The notes: generated from the letters alone by a model not told the origin. 56,221 nt of DNA from Psychrobacter piscatorii (GCF_001444505.1 NZ_LNDJ01000047.1:1-56221), one strand, 5' to 3'; shown: positions 40,306 through 49,465, numbered from the stretch's first letter. A program made the numbers and translations.

Positions 40306-42840
40306 ATGGCTAGTACGTTGCGCCTCATTTTAGAGCGGTATATTGCTGTACAACCAAAAGCTAATAAACTGTCATTACCGCTTGATAGGAATTTAGGCGA
40401 TATAACGCGATATAAGTATGTTTTTGCCGGTGCGCTACCGTTGCGTTTAGAGCGATTAAGTAGCGAGCAGCCAAGTGCCAACGCTTTAAGTCTTGGTATG
40501 ATGCAGCCGCTTGGCACAATAGCGCCACCGCTATACTTTATATCTAGCAGCTTGCCGTTACTTCTAACAGTAGCGACAAGTGAGCAGCCGTTATCTAGCG
40601 CCTTGCCGCTTAATATGAGCCGTAGACTTGGTACAGCGATTGGTGCGCCAGTTACGCCGCCTGATGTTGCTGATGATGTAAGTGTAGCGGTTAATGCGAC
40701 AGCAGTGCTAACACCAACAGCCAATGCTAGCGTATCGGTCGCTGAGCTAGACAATTCGGTCAATATTACCGTTACAGCAACAGCTAGTTTGACGCCAGTT
40801 GCTAACGCCTCGCTGTCTGCTGAATTAGCCGAAGTTAATACAAATATAGCGATTACTGCTACCGCTACACTCAATCCAGTAGCGAGCGCAAAGGCAGAGT
40901 ATGACAGCAACAATCCTAGTTTGGTCATGCTTGACGTATCTAGCGATATACAGCAATCAAAACTACAAGGCGTTGATAGGCGATCAGGCTTCGAGGCTAA
41001 CGATAATCTAACGCAGCAAGTTAATACAGGCTGGCAACAATCGAAGCTTATAGGTACTGATAATCAAGCGCAGTTTGAGGCTAACGAGCAATTACACTCA
41101 AGTAGTCAAGTATCGTTTGAGCAATCAAAACTGATAGGCGATAGCAGCAAGCAAGGCGCTGAGTACCAGACGTTTATTGCTAGCAAGTCACAGCTACAAT
41201 ATGAGCAATCAAAGCTGGTTGGTCAAGGGCAGTGGTACAGCTTTGAGGCTATGGCTAAGCGTCAAATTGAGCGAGCGATACACGGTGAAAACGCCAAGCT
41301 ACTCACTGATAAGCTAGGTACGTTTAGCGACTACAACCGATTTGTAGCGCAGCAGAAACGCTTACTTATTGAAACAGCTAGATTGCCATTTAGCAAATTG
41401 CGTTATGTAGCGCCTGATTTATCACAAACCGTTATCCTTAAACAGCAAATCATCGAGGGTTGGGAGTGTGGTAGCGGCGCATTACGTCACTATGTTTACA
41501 ATGACGAATTAGCATTACCGATGACAAGGCGTATTGCTGACAGGGGCGCGTCCAGTCAGTTAGCCATGCCGATGACGATGCCGCATGGTGTGCTGATATT
41601 GTCAGCCATTGATGCCGATGCAATGGAAAATTATCCATGCAAACGTAAAACACTAGCCGTTAATCCTACGCTTGATGTTGTTACGTGTAAGCCAAAAGTG
41701 TTCGGTAAGTCAGCAGGTATCGCAGTCAATAGCCAAGCAACACTTAATGCTATTGCATATCTACAGTTAAGTATTAGTGATAAAAGCGATGCTTACGGTC
41801 AAGGAGTTATATTTGTGACAAACAGTGTGTCATTAGTGCGCTCCGATGATGGGCGTGAGATTAAGATGCTAGGCTTTAGCGTTGGCATTGATAGCAATAG
41901 CTATACATGGTCATTTAGCGCCACTGTGCCGTTATCTGAGTTATCAAAAGTCGATACAGCACATGAGCAGCGCATTGGTGTTGATTTCACTTGTAACGGC
42001 AACCTATGGCGCTTTATCTTAGATGATTGCAGTGATAGCGTGTCGTTTGGTGAGAGTAGCTTAACGATTAAAGGTAAGTCACGAGCCATGCTCTTAGCGC
42101 ATCCATACGCAACACAGCGCGGCTTTAAGTTTGACACAGCCATGAGTGCCAGACAGATAGCTGATGCTGAATTAAACCGCAATGGCATAGCGTCAGGCTT
42201 TAGCTTAGATTGGCAGCTTGCAGGGGTTAACGGTTGGAATGTGCCAGCCAACACTTACAGCTACACGGGCAAAACGCCTATCAACTCATTGCAATGGATA
42301 GCTGAGGCAGCAGGTGGCTTTATCAATGCTGATATGAGCGCTGATATATTGCACGTACTCGCACACTATCCAATACCAAGTTGGGAATGGGCAGCGCAAA
42401 CGCCTAGCATTGAATTGCCAATCTCATTAATCACTAGCCGTAGTCGCGGCCGTGTGAATAAACCCGCTTACAACGGCGTGACTATTTACGGTGAGAACGA
42501 TAACGGTATCGGCGCTTTAATCAAGCGTACAGGCACAAGCGGAGGCTATCAGCCGACTATGGTCACAAGCGACCTAATGACGGACACAGCAGCCGCTATT
42601 AGCCGAGGTAAGATGATACTTAGTGACACAGGCGATATTGGCAACATCGGTATATCAATGCCATTGGTCGCTGATGTAGGCGTGTTAAAACCATCTACAC
42701 TAATCGGTGTTAATGATGGTGAATCATGGGTTGGTATGGTCAGAGGCACGACTATCACAGGTCGATTATCGAGCAATCGAGCATTAGAGATTGACCAGTC
42801 TATTGATGTTGAAAGGCACTTTGATAAGGAGATTGTTTAA
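40306..42840 (+). CDS. Central tail hub-like protein with three repeat arrays (844 aa)
   Basis: Residues 5-112 hold three copies of a roughly 40-residue block (SEQPSANALSLGMMQPLGTI type). Residues about 124-198 hold three beta repeats (TATASLTPVANAS type). Residues 216-355 hold five 28-residue repeats headed QSKL...FEANEQL. The C-terminal half (from about 390) is a globular hub-like domain (ITIYGENDNG, GRVNKPAYNG, LALT-like strands). It is the last large tail protein before the small 77-aa gene and the chaperone/tape-measure block. It is probably the tail tip hub that meets the host. AGAGGTGATAA precedes the ATG. Confidence 0.72.
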   Translation: MASTLRLILERYIAVQPKANKLSLPLDRNLGDITRYKYVFAGALPLRLERLSSEQPSANALSLGMMQPLGTIAPPLYFISSSLPLLLTVATSEQPLSSALPLNMSRRLGTAIGAPVTPPDVADDVSVAVNATAVLTPTANASVSVAELDNSVNITVTATASLTPVANASLSAELAEVNTNIAITATATLNPVASAKAEYDSNNPSLVMLDVSSDIQQSKLQGVDRRSGFEANDNLTQQVNTGWQQSKLIGTDNQAQFEANEQLHSSSQVSFEQSKLIGDSSKQGAEYQTFIASKSQLQYEQSKLVGQGQWYSFEAMAKRQIERAIHGENAKLLTDKLGTFSDYNRFVAQQKRLLIETARLPFSKLRYVAPDLSQTVILKQQIIEGWECGSGALRHYVYNDELALPMTRRIADRGASSQLAMPMTMPHGVLILSAIDADAMENYPCKRKTLAVNPTLDVVTCKPKVFGKSAGIAVNSQATLNAIAYLQLSISDKSDAYGQGVIFVTNSVSLVRSDDGREIKMLGFSVGIDSNSYTWSFSATVPLSELSKVDTAHEQRIGVDFTCNGNLWRFILDDCSDSVSFGESSLTIKGKSRAMLLAHPYATQRGFKFDTAMSARQIADAELNRNGIASGFSLDWQLAGVNGWNVPANTYSYTGKTPINSLQWIAEAAGGFINADMSADILHVLAHYPIPSWEWAAQTPSIELPISLITSRSRGRVNKPAYNGVTIYGENDNGIGALIKRTGTSGGYQPTMVTSDLMTDTAAAISRGKMILSDTGDIGNIGISMPLVADVGVLKPSTLIGVNDGESWVGMVRGTTITGRLSSNRALEIDQSIDVERHFDKEIV

Positions 42841-43073
42841 TGGCAAGCGGCAACCTATGGCAGCTATTCAAAAACGTCACTGAGCAGGGTGCCAAGCAAC
42901 TTGCGACCGTCATTGATAAGCAAGGCTCAAACTATACGGTAACGATGCAGGGCGGTGGTAATACCATTGTCCAATCCAGCGCCGCTTATGAGCTACAATC
43001 AAAAGTCTTTATTCAAAACGGTCAGATAGTAGCGCAAGCGCCCAACTTAACTTATGTAGAGATTAGCGTATGA
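42840..43073 (+). CDS. Small protein after the hub gene (77 aa)
   Basis: The ORF shares the TAATG junction with the hub gene. It begins MASGNLWQLFKNVTEQGAKQL, then has a Gly-rich loop (VTMQGGGNTIVQSSAAYELQ) and beta residues. It could be a tail-tip accessory protein. No family is recognised. Confidence 0.6.
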   Translation: MASGNLWQLFKNVTEQGAKQLATVIDKQGSNYTVTMQGGGNTIVQSSAAYELQSKVFIQNGQIVAQAPNLTYVEISV

Positions 43074-43504
43074 CAGACATTAAAAAAGACGATAGCGTCA
43101 AAACTATCAAAGTAGCAGGGCAAGAGATTGTAATCAACCGCGTTAAGGTTAAAAACTTGCACGAAGTAACGCGAGCATTTATGCCATTTGTTGCTGAGTT
43201 TGAGCGCATCGTGAAAGCCAAAAAAGGTATGCCAGAGAGTGAATTAATGGCGCTTATCGGTACATTTACAGATGAAACGGTTGTCTTAGCCTCAACACTG
43301 ACAGACCAGCCGCCGAGCTTTTATAGAGAGCTTGAGCCGCTTGAAATGCTCACCGTCATGCAGGAGGTCGTCGCCCATAGTGGCGATTTTTTTATGCGTC
43401 AGATTTTCATTCCCCTAAAGCAGTTGGGGGCACAGCTACACTTACTTGGTACGACAGCTTACTACCATTCTACAAAATCGGACTCAGAGAATCCGACGTC
43501 TTAG
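43070..43504 (+). CDS. Tail assembly chaperone (frame 0, gpG-like)
   Basis: The 144-aa protein sits upstream of the tape measure, where lambda gpG/gpGT lies. The N-terminal 120 residues form a compact helical domain (VTRAFMPFVAEFERIVKAKK...LASTLTDQPP). The last 24 residues are low-complexity and unlike the rest, which suggests that the frame-0 end is not conserved. A G5 run at 43426-43430 and an A4 run at 43474-43477 are possible slip sites into the -1 frame. It guards the tape measure during tail assembly (inference). Confidence 0.7.
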   Translation: MTDIKKDDSVKTIKVAGQEIVINRVKVKNLHEVTRAFMPFVAEFERIVKAKKGMPESELMALIGTFTDETVVLASTLTDQPPSFYRELEPLEMLTVMQEVVAHSGDFFMRQIFIPLKQLGAQLHLLGTTAYYHSTKSDSENPTS

Positions 43505-43641
43505 ATATGGTCTTTGGCGAATGGTGGGGCTTATCTAAAGCACTGGCTAAAGATAAGCAGCAAAGCATTAAAGATATGGCGCTTGCAATGCGAGTATCAC
43601 AAGCGGATAGCAAAGGTTGGAAAGAGTTTATGAAAGACTAG
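43426..43641 (+). CDS. Candidate -1 frameshift extension (gpGT-like)
   Basis: In the -1 frame relative to 43070-43504, the sequence is open from 43381 and continues past the frame-0 stop to a TAG at 43639-43641. It encodes the conserved-looking WYDSLLPFYKIGLRESD then MVFGEWWGLSKALAKDK segment. A slip at GGGGG (43426-43430) would make a product of about 190 residues. A separate start at ATG 43507 is an alternative, but it has no clear ribosome site. It agrees with the lambda G/GT pattern. Confidence 0.6.
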   Translation, partial: GGTATLTWYDSLLPFYKIGLRESDVLDMVFGEWWGLSKALAKDKQQSIKDMALAMRVSQADSKGWKEFMKD

Positions 43642-43695
43642 CGTAACAAACCACAATCAACTAAGATTGAGTAAATATAATTTTGGTGATTGGTT

Positions 43696-44274
43696 ATGAA
43701 AAAGCTATTAGCGGTAGGTTTGGCATTGATACTTAGTGGTTGTGGTGGAGGTTACGACAGTTTACCGCCACAGGTAAGCGACGGCAATGGCGGTACGATC
43801 GGTGCGGGCGGCACCTTTCCTGCAGACAAAGGCGACTGGAAGTATCGTAGCGTTAGTAATGAGGATGGTGTTTTTTCATTATCTGCCAGTATTTATGCTA
43901 CTAATACCTATACTGTGCCAAAATATCCAAATCTTAAACAGCGCTCATGGATTGAGTTGGAAAAACGAAAAATGGCTGATGAAACGATATCAAAAAGATT
44001 TACTATTTTTGCGCCTGAGCAAGTTAAATGTACGCCAAGCTGTGACATTAGGATCAGGTTCAATGGCGGGATATCAGCTTACAGTTTTGAGCAAAGAGTT
44101 GATGGGGTGCTGACCCCAATCAATGAGCAGTTATCAGCTGAGCTATTTGACAAAACTACGCAATCTAATAGAGCTACTGTTTATCTGCCTATTGTAGGGT
44201 TATCAGATGAAGTAGAGTCTGAGTTTAACCTGAGAGGTTATGACGAAGATAAAATGAAATTTACTGACGAGTAG
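43696..44274 (+). CDS. Lipoprotein inserted in the tail operon (192 aa)
   Basis: A lipoprotein signal (MKKLLAVGLALILSGC) with lipobox Cys16 precedes a Gly-rich spacer and a soluble domain with one Cys pair (VKCTPSCDIRIRF). The gene lies between the tail chaperone and tape measure and has its own terminator. That makes it a moron-like insertion. Phage lipoproteins near tail genes can block superinfection, but here that is inference. ATG at 43696 is preferred over a TTG at 43690. Confidence 0.75.
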   Translation: MKKLLAVGLALILSGCGGGYDSLPPQVSDGNGGTIGAGGTFPADKGDWKYRSVSNEDGVFSLSASIYATNTYTVPKYPNLKQRSWIELEKRKMADETISKRFTIFAPEQVKCTPSCDIRIRFNGGISAYSFEQRVDGVLTPINEQLSAELFDKTTQSNRATVYLPIVGLSDEVESEFNLRGYDEDKMKFTDE

Positions 44275-44298
44275 TGAATTAAACAAACTTAATTAAAT

Positions 44299-44329
44299 AC
44301 CCTTGCTAGAAATAGTGAGGGTTTTTTTA
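44299..44329 (+). terminator. Terminator after the lipoprotein gene
   Basis: ACCCTTGCTA (44299-44308) pairs with TAGTGAGGGT (44313-44322, two G-T pairs), loop GAAA, followed by seven T. Confidence 0.85.
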
Positions 44330-44353
44330 TGTCCATAATTTGAGGTGCGCCAT

Positions 44354-47300
44354 ATGGCAGGTGATTTAGATTTTAGCGTACAGCTACGCGTGCTCAATGA
44401 GCAATTTAATAACGGCATCAATCAGGCGCGTGACAGATTTACGCAATATGCTCAGTCGGTGCAGCGCAATGTAGCGCAGATGAATACTGATACAGAACGC
44501 GCATCTACCATGCTTGCAGGGCTTGGCAACGTAAGCTCAGACAGATTGACGGCTGAGCTACGTGCAACGGCTGACCAGTTAAGAAATATGGGTGCAGGTG
44601 CCAATCTATCCGGCGATCAAATCGAGGCGGCTATGCAAGCATCAGCACTACAAGTTACAAGGCTTGGCAGACAATTAGAAGTAGCAAGGTCTGAAGCATT
44701 ACGATTGAGTCAGACAAGCGCGAGTCCTGAAGATATTGAACAAGCAGCAGCTAATGTCAATCGATTAGAGCAAGAACTTGGACAAGCTCGAAGTGCCAGT
44801 GTTAGCCTTGCCAATGAGCTGTCAGGCGCAATGAACAGAGCGTCTAACACTGCTGACAATGCACGTAATGCTATCTATCGCATGGCAAATATTCGAGTGC
44901 CTGAGACGATACGTGGTGAGATTGATAGTATCAGCCGAGCTTTGGTAGATTTTCAGAACAATAGCGGCCGCCCTGCTGCTGAAATCGAGCGAGCAACGCG
45001 CGCAGCCGAGGAGCAGATCAGACGGCTTGAAAATGAGCTTAACGGTGTTGATGATACGATAAGACGGACAGACACCAGCACAGGCGGTCTAAGTGGCGGT
45101 GTCGATAGACTAAAGGGCGCGTTTGGTGGCTTGCAAGGTCTACTGGCTGCTGCTGGACTCGGCATTGGTGTGGCTGAGATTATCGAGACAGCGGACGCAT
45201 TTAAGAGCTTGGAAGCTCGCATCAAACTAGCAACTGGCGAAGGCGCGGCTTTTGTCACAGGTTTTGAAGGCGTCAAACAGATTGCAAACGAGACATTTAG
45301 TAGCATCGAAAGCACTGGCGAACTGTTTGCTCGAATATCACAAGCGGGTGAGGATTTAGGATTAGCACAAACACAGGTTTTAGAAATCACTCGTACCATT
45401 AATGAGGCCATACAGCTATCTGGTGGTAGTGCTGCCAGTGCTGACGCTGCAATCACTCAGTTAATCCAAGGATTACAAAGTGGCGTAGTACGCGGCGAAG
45501 AATTTAACAGCATCATGGAGCAGGCGCCACGACTTGCTAAAGCAATGGCTGACGGTTTGGGCGTGACTCGTGGTGAGTTACGCGCATTGGCACAAGACGG
45601 TAAGCTGACATCAGAGGTGGTTATTAATGCGGTGCAGTCGCAAGGTGAAGCCATCGCCGGTGAGTTTGCAACATTGCCGAATACAGTTGCTAATTCACTA
45701 CAGGTTGTTAAAAACCAAATATTTAACTTCATCGGTGAGATTGACGGCGCGTTAAATCAATCATCGAAGCTTGCTGAGGCGATTAGCTATATAGGCGACA
45801 GCTTGGAGGATTTGGACCCTAGCGTGGTTTCTGCCTTGACGGGCGTATTTCAGAATACGGTCGAAACAGTCGTCACGTTAGGTAAAGGAGTTAAGGGTGT
45901 TTATGACATCTTTGTTGATTTAGTCAATACAATAACAGGCGGGTCTGCTGATGCCGCTGAACAAGTCGGACTAATAACCGCAGCCCTCCATGGTCTGAAT
46001 ATATTTATCGGTTTTATTAAAGATGGATTTAGCGCAATTGGGGTCGCGGCTGGATTTGTTGTCGCTAGCCTATACGGAGCTATGTCAGACTTAGCAAACA
46101 TCGCAGCGAGCATAACTTTTGGTGAGGTATCTGATGGCTTTAAGCGGACTGCTGATGAGCTACAAGCAAAATCAAAAGAGACGTGGGATAGTGCCGAACA
46201 GGATGTTTTAAACTGGGAGTCGTCAGGGGCGCAAGCCATTACCAACGCTGCTAAGACTGCAAAAGATCGCTTTGCGGAAATAGCGGCAGATTCAGAAGCA
46301 GCCTACAGAAAAATATCTGGAGATGCTGAGGCAACGGCTGAGCAACAAGAAGCGGCTCTTGTTAAATATGCGCTTGATAATATTAAAGCAAACGATAATG
46401 TTGTATCTGACAAGCTACGTGTTGAGTTGGCGGAAAAGAATCTACAAGCTGTCATTGATGAAACAGGTCAAGCAACAGTTAGGGCAATGACTGCCAGTGA
46501 TATCGCTGCTACCGAAGCAGCTAGTAAAGCTGAAAAACTTAATGCTGCTTATGTGTCGATAGCTGAGAGTCTTGGTATTGGGCTTACCAGTAAGTACAAA
46601 GAAGTCAAAGCATCAGTGCTAGAGCTATCAGATAGTTTTGATGTGCTCACTGACTCAGGTTATCAAACAGGTGAGGTGCTGTTTGCTGCCTTGAACGACA
46701 TGACCAATAAGGCTAAAAACACTGACGAGCTGCAAGATATTATCTTGATGTGGGAAGATTTAGGCAAGCAAGGTCAGCTTACAGGCGAGGATCTGGCAGC
46801 AGGTCTTGATTTGGCTAATGAGCGACTGGACGCGCTGACAGACGGCGTAAACTCAGTCAATGAGGCCTACAAAGTCTTAGGTCTGACGACACGCGCAGAG
46901 GCAGCAAAACAAGCTGAGGCGTACACGCAGGCATACGGCATCATTAAAAAAGACGGTGAGGCAACAGCAGGTCAGTTAATCGACGGCTTTAAAAAATACG
47001 CTAAAGCAGCAGTCGCAGCCAATGGCGATGTGGTGACAGCACAGCTCAAAACAGAGGCAGCGCAGCGCGGCTTGACTATCGCAGTTGATGAAACAGGCCG
47101 CGTCACATTTGAAAAAATGGGTCAGGCTAAGGCAGCAAACGATAATGTCACTCGCTCAGTCCACGGCATCAGAACAGCCTACGATGGCATATCGAGCAGC
47201 GCAGGTAGTGCAGGAAATAGCATGGTACGCGCTGCAAACGAGGCATCATCTGCTTATGATAAGCTGCAAGCTAAGATTAAGGCTGTCAAAGAGGCGCAAG

Positions 47301-47836
47301 CTGTTAAAAATGGCGATGAAACGTTACGCAACTTACGACAGTACGGCATGGAGAAAGCGCCCGTCCAAGGTAATCAGTTTGGATCAAAACTTGCTGTTGA
47401 GAACTTTTTAAAGTCTCAAGGCTTATCGGAAGCGACAGCGATTGAGGAAGCTCGTAAACTGTATGCCAAGCAAGGGACAAGAGACGGTGCGCTAAATGTT
47501 GCTAAGCTACAAGGTTATAAAGATGGTCAGGTAATGACGCCTGCTGACATTGAGAAGTTTAAAACGGCGTCAATGTACTTGTCTGAAATAGCAAGCAAGG
47601 CGCGTGATGCTGAGCGTCAGCGTGATAGCAGGGAAACCGCAAGGACGGCGACGGCTAGAATCAATACGCAAGAGTATGGACGCTTTGACAGTCAGCCGTC
47701 ATCATCTAAGACGATTGATGTTAATTTCAAGCTCGGCGGTGCTTCGGCATCGCTTACTATGCCAGAAAATCAAGAAAACGCATTAATGGCGCTGCTACAA
47801 CAGCTACAAGACAGCAAAGCAATCGCAGGTTACTAA
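44354..47836 (+). CDS. Tape measure protein (1160 aa)
   Basis: The protein sets tail length and helps DNA ejection. The N-terminal region is coiled coil with Ala/Gln/Asn-rich helices. Residues about 255-480 form the TMP-type domain (AAAGLGIGVAEIIETADAFKS... AQDGKLTSEVVINAVQSQGE). Several hydrophobic stretches occur near residues 540-610. Two similar segments, DAEATAEQQEAALVKYALDN (about 656) and DGEATAGQLIDGFKKYAKAA (about 866), form an internal repeat. The ATG at 44354 is preferred over a GTG at 44345 because GAGGTG lies 7 bases before it. Confidence 0.92.
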   Translation: MAGDLDFSVQLRVLNEQFNNGINQARDRFTQYAQSVQRNVAQMNTDTERASTMLAGLGNVSSDRLTAELRATADQLRNMGAGANLSGDQIEAAMQASALQVTRLGRQLEVARSEALRLSQTSASPEDIEQAAANVNRLEQELGQARSASVSLANELSGAMNRASNTADNARNAIYRMANIRVPETIRGEIDSISRALVDFQNNSGRPAAEIERATRAAEEQIRRLENELNGVDDTIRRTDTSTGGLSGGVDRLKGAFGGLQGLLAAAGLGIGVAEIIETADAFKSLEARIKLATGEGAAFVTGFEGVKQIANETFSSIESTGELFARISQAGEDLGLAQTQVLEITRTINEAIQLSGGSAASADAAITQLIQGLQSGVVRGEEFNSIMEQAPRLAKAMADGLGVTRGELRALAQDGKLTSEVVINAVQSQGEAIAGEFATLPNTVANSLQVVKNQIFNFIGEIDGALNQSSKLAEAISYIGDSLEDLDPSVVSALTGVFQNTVETVVTLGKGVKGVYDIFVDLVNTITGGSADAAEQVGLITAALHGLNIFIGFIKDGFSAIGVAAGFVVASLYGAMSDLANIAASITFGEVSDGFKRTADELQAKSKETWDSAEQDVLNWESSGAQAITNAAKTAKDRFAEIAADSEAAYRKISGDAEATAEQQEAALVKYALDNIKANDNVVSDKLRVELAEKNLQAVIDETGQATVRAMTASDIAATEAASKAEKLNAAYVSIAESLGIGLTSKYKEVKASVLELSDSFDVLTDSGYQTGEVLFAALNDMTNKAKNTDELQDIILMWEDLGKQGQLTGEDLAAGLDLANERLDALTDGVNSVNEAYKVLGLTTRAEAAKQAEAYTQAYGIIKKDGEATAGQLIDGFKKYAKAAVAANGDVVTAQLKTEAAQRGLTIAVDETGRVTFEKMGQAKAANDNVTRSVHGIRTAYDGISSSAGSAGNSMVRAANEASSAYDKLQAKIKAVKEAQAVKNGDETLRNLRQYGMEKAPVQGNQFGSKLAVENFLKSQGLSEATAIEEARKLYAKQGTRDGALNVAKLQGYKDGQVMTPADIEKFKTASMYLSEIASKARDAERQRDSRETARTATARINTQEYGRFDSQPSSSKTIDVNFKLGGASASLTMPENQENALMALLQQLQDSKAIAGY

Positions 47837-47839
47837 CAG

Positions 47840-47862
47840 CCACTCACTCGAGTGGTTTTTTT
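47840..47862 (+). terminator. Terminator after the tape measure
   Basis: CCACTC (47840-47845) pairs with GAGTGG (47850-47855), followed by seven T. Confidence 0.78.
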
Positions 47863-47884
47863 ATGACTAAAATTAGGAGGAGTG

Positions 47885-48499
47885 ATGCCGCATAGAATCG
47901 CAGCCATCGAAACCGTGAGGGCATTCGCACTCTCAAGCACTGGCACGGTGGCAGCTGTCACGGTTGGGCTTGCTGAGCAGCTAAATGCGCCACACAGCTA
48001 TATGAACCTACAGTTGCCCTACTGGGTTTTTCTACTGTCTATGGTGCTACTTAACTTTATCGGTGCATTTTTCGCACTTAAAACAGACTATATGCAGTCA
48101 AACGGCACTAAAGCAGGTAACTTCTTTACAGCGGTAATGGCAGGTTTTGTCTTGTCTTTTATCGTACTACCAGTTGTCAATCCGTCGTCTAGCGTTGGAC
48201 TCATGCAGATAGCTTCTTTTATTTCCGGTCTATCAGGCACCATCTTGCTGAGAATCGCTATCAACATAATGAACCGCCAAGACTTGCAAGACGCTATTGT
48301 TGATTTGATTGTGCAGCAATCCATCAAGTTTGCAGATATTGCGATCAAGCTGGTCACTGACCACGCTACAAAAGTATTAACAGCTGCTTTGGTAGGTGTT
48401 GTTGCATCACTTGTGTTGATACCAAAAATCAATACAGGTCTGGACAGTCATCCGATGTCGCAAGAGCAAGAGGAGGTGTCGAATGATAACCCTAATTAA
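47885..48499 (+). CDS. Multi-pass membrane protein, holin candidate (204 aa)
   Basis: Three to four predicted membrane segments (YWVFLLSMVLLNFIGAFFAL, FFTAVMAGFVLSFIVLPVV, LMQIASFISGLSGTILLRIA and VLTAALVGVVASLVLIP) are followed by a charged C-tail (SQEQEEVSNDNPN). Position just before the endolysin suggests a holin or a spanin-like partner. AGGAGG precedes the ATG. It overlaps the next gene by 17 bp. Confidence 0.68.
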   Translation: MPHRIAAIETVRAFALSSTGTVAAVTVGLAEQLNAPHSYMNLQLPYWVFLLSMVLLNFIGAFFALKTDYMQSNGTKAGNFFTAVMAGFVLSFIVLPVVNPSSSVGLMQIASFISGLSGTILLRIAINIMNRQDLQDAIVDLIVQQSIKFADIAIKLVTDHATKVLTAALVGVVASLVLIPKINTGLDSHPMSQEQEEVSNDNPN

Positions 48500-48785
48500 T
48501 TACTGGGTGCCGTTTTTTGGTTTGATATTGTGCCTAGTGGCTCTCTTTAATAAGCGAGTCAACACTAAGACAGACTTACGCATAGTGGTCGTTGTCATGT
48601 GGTTAATCGTTTGGATGACAGTTATCTATTACGACTATCCGTATGAGATTGACAAGGTAATATCTATTACATTCGTCCGTGTAATGATGCTTATTATCAA
48701 CGCCTTATACATCTTAGAGGCGGCGAACTATATCAAAAAGCAGATACCAATAAGTCTAATCAAATGCAATAAACACGCCCCTTAA
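48483..48785 (+). CDS. Small membrane protein, possible antiholin (100 aa)
   Basis: Three membrane segments (NYWVPFFGLILCLVALFNK, IVVVVMWLIVWMTVIYY and FVRVMMLIINALYILEAAN) are visible. It is encoded with overlapping ends between the holin candidate and the endolysin. It could be a second holin, antiholin or inner-membrane component of lysis. GAGGAGGTG precedes the ATG. Confidence 0.62.
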   Translation: MITLINYWVPFFGLILCLVALFNKRVNTKTDLRIVVVVMWLIVWMTVIYYDYPYEIDKVISITFVRVMMLIINALYILEAANYIKKQIPISLIKCNKHAP

Positions 48786-48798
48786 TGGGGCTTTTTTT
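48777..48798 (+). terminator. Terminator overlapping the end of 48483-48785
   Basis: GCCCC (48777-48781) pairs with GGGGC (48787-48791) and seven T follow. It lies before the endolysin ATG and could limit lysozyme expression. Confidence 0.75.
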
Positions 48799-48808
48799 GG
48801 GGAAAAAT

Positions 48809-49303
48809 ATGAGTATTTTTGAAAGTTTGTTTAACAGATTGATGGATCACGAAGGCGGTTACGTTAACCATCCGAGCGACCCGGGCGGCGAAACTATGTG
48901 GGGCGTGACAAAACGTGTGGCTCGCGCTCACGGCTATAACGGCCCAATGCGTAGTTTGCCAAAATCCACAGCCCAAGCAATCGCTGATAAAAGTTATTGG
49001 CAGGCTGTAAAGGGTGACGAGTTGCCACGTGCTGTCGCTTGGCAGGTAGTTGATGCAGCATACAATCATGGCAACCGTAATGCTGTTAAGTTTTTACAGA
49101 GAGCTATTGGCGCAAGTGATGACGGCATCATAGGGCCGCGCACACTAGCGGCAGTCAAAGCAATGGATCAAAACGATATTATCCTACTGTTTAATGCGGA
49201 ACGCCTAGATTTTTACACTCGTCTGCGAACATGGTCGACGTTTGGGCGCGGTTGGTCCCGTCGTATCGTCGGCAACTTGCGGTGGGCTGCTAAAGATAAT
49301 TAA
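48809..49303 (+). CDS. Endolysin, glycoside hydrolase family 108
   Basis: The 164-aa peptidoglycan hydrolase has the GH108 signature DHEGGYVNHPSDPGGETM (catalytic Glu15) and WGVT, with a C-terminal PG-binding-like domain (FLQRAIGASDDGIIGPRTLAAV). It cleaves the glycan chains at lysis and needs holin or a signal-arrest mechanism, since no signal peptide is seen. The start at 48809 has GGGG 7 bases upstream. A longer frame from 48785 would only add terminator-derived codons. Confidence 0.92.
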   Translation: MSIFESLFNRLMDHEGGYVNHPSDPGGETMWGVTKRVARAHGYNGPMRSLPKSTAQAIADKSYWQAVKGDELPRAVAWQVVDAAYNHGNRNAVKFLQRAIGASDDGIIGPRTLAAVKAMDQNDIILLFNAERLDFYTRLRTWSTFGRGWSRRIVGNLRWAAKDN

Positions 49304-49390
49304 CCACACTTAGCAATGTTTAGCTGCTATAATGACGATACCCTTCGAAGGTACGTACATATTTTTATTTTTGATAGCTTCAACCTCTAA

Positions 49391-49422
49391 GCCCGCCATT
49401 AATTTGGCAGGGCGTTTTTTTT
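49391..49422 (+). terminator. Final late-operon terminator
   Basis: GCCC-g-CCA (49391-49398) pairs with TGG-ca-GGGC (49405-49413), followed by eight T. It ends the rightward late transcript before attR. Confidence 0.8.
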
Positions 49423-49465
49423 GTGTCTGGAATTTGGTCTGATCCATTTTAAAAGTCTCAACAAC

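Noticed and set aside
40245..40928. Minus-strand open frame of 227 aa opposite the hub gene
   Set aside because: It covers the repeated, Ala/Val/Thr-rich part of the 844-aa protein in antisense. Low-complexity translation and no start signal indicate a shadow.
40950..41380. Regular repeats resembling a CRISPR array
   Set aside because: The period is 84 bases and stays in frame, the units vary strongly and there are no conserved repeats with unique spacers. They encode the 28-residue protein repeats.
1681..49303. Transposable Mu-like phage
   Set aside because: Several head genes are Mu-like, but no MuA or MuB gene and no 5-bp target duplication pattern is seen. A tyrosine integrase and a 48-bp tRNA att repeat show site-specific integration.
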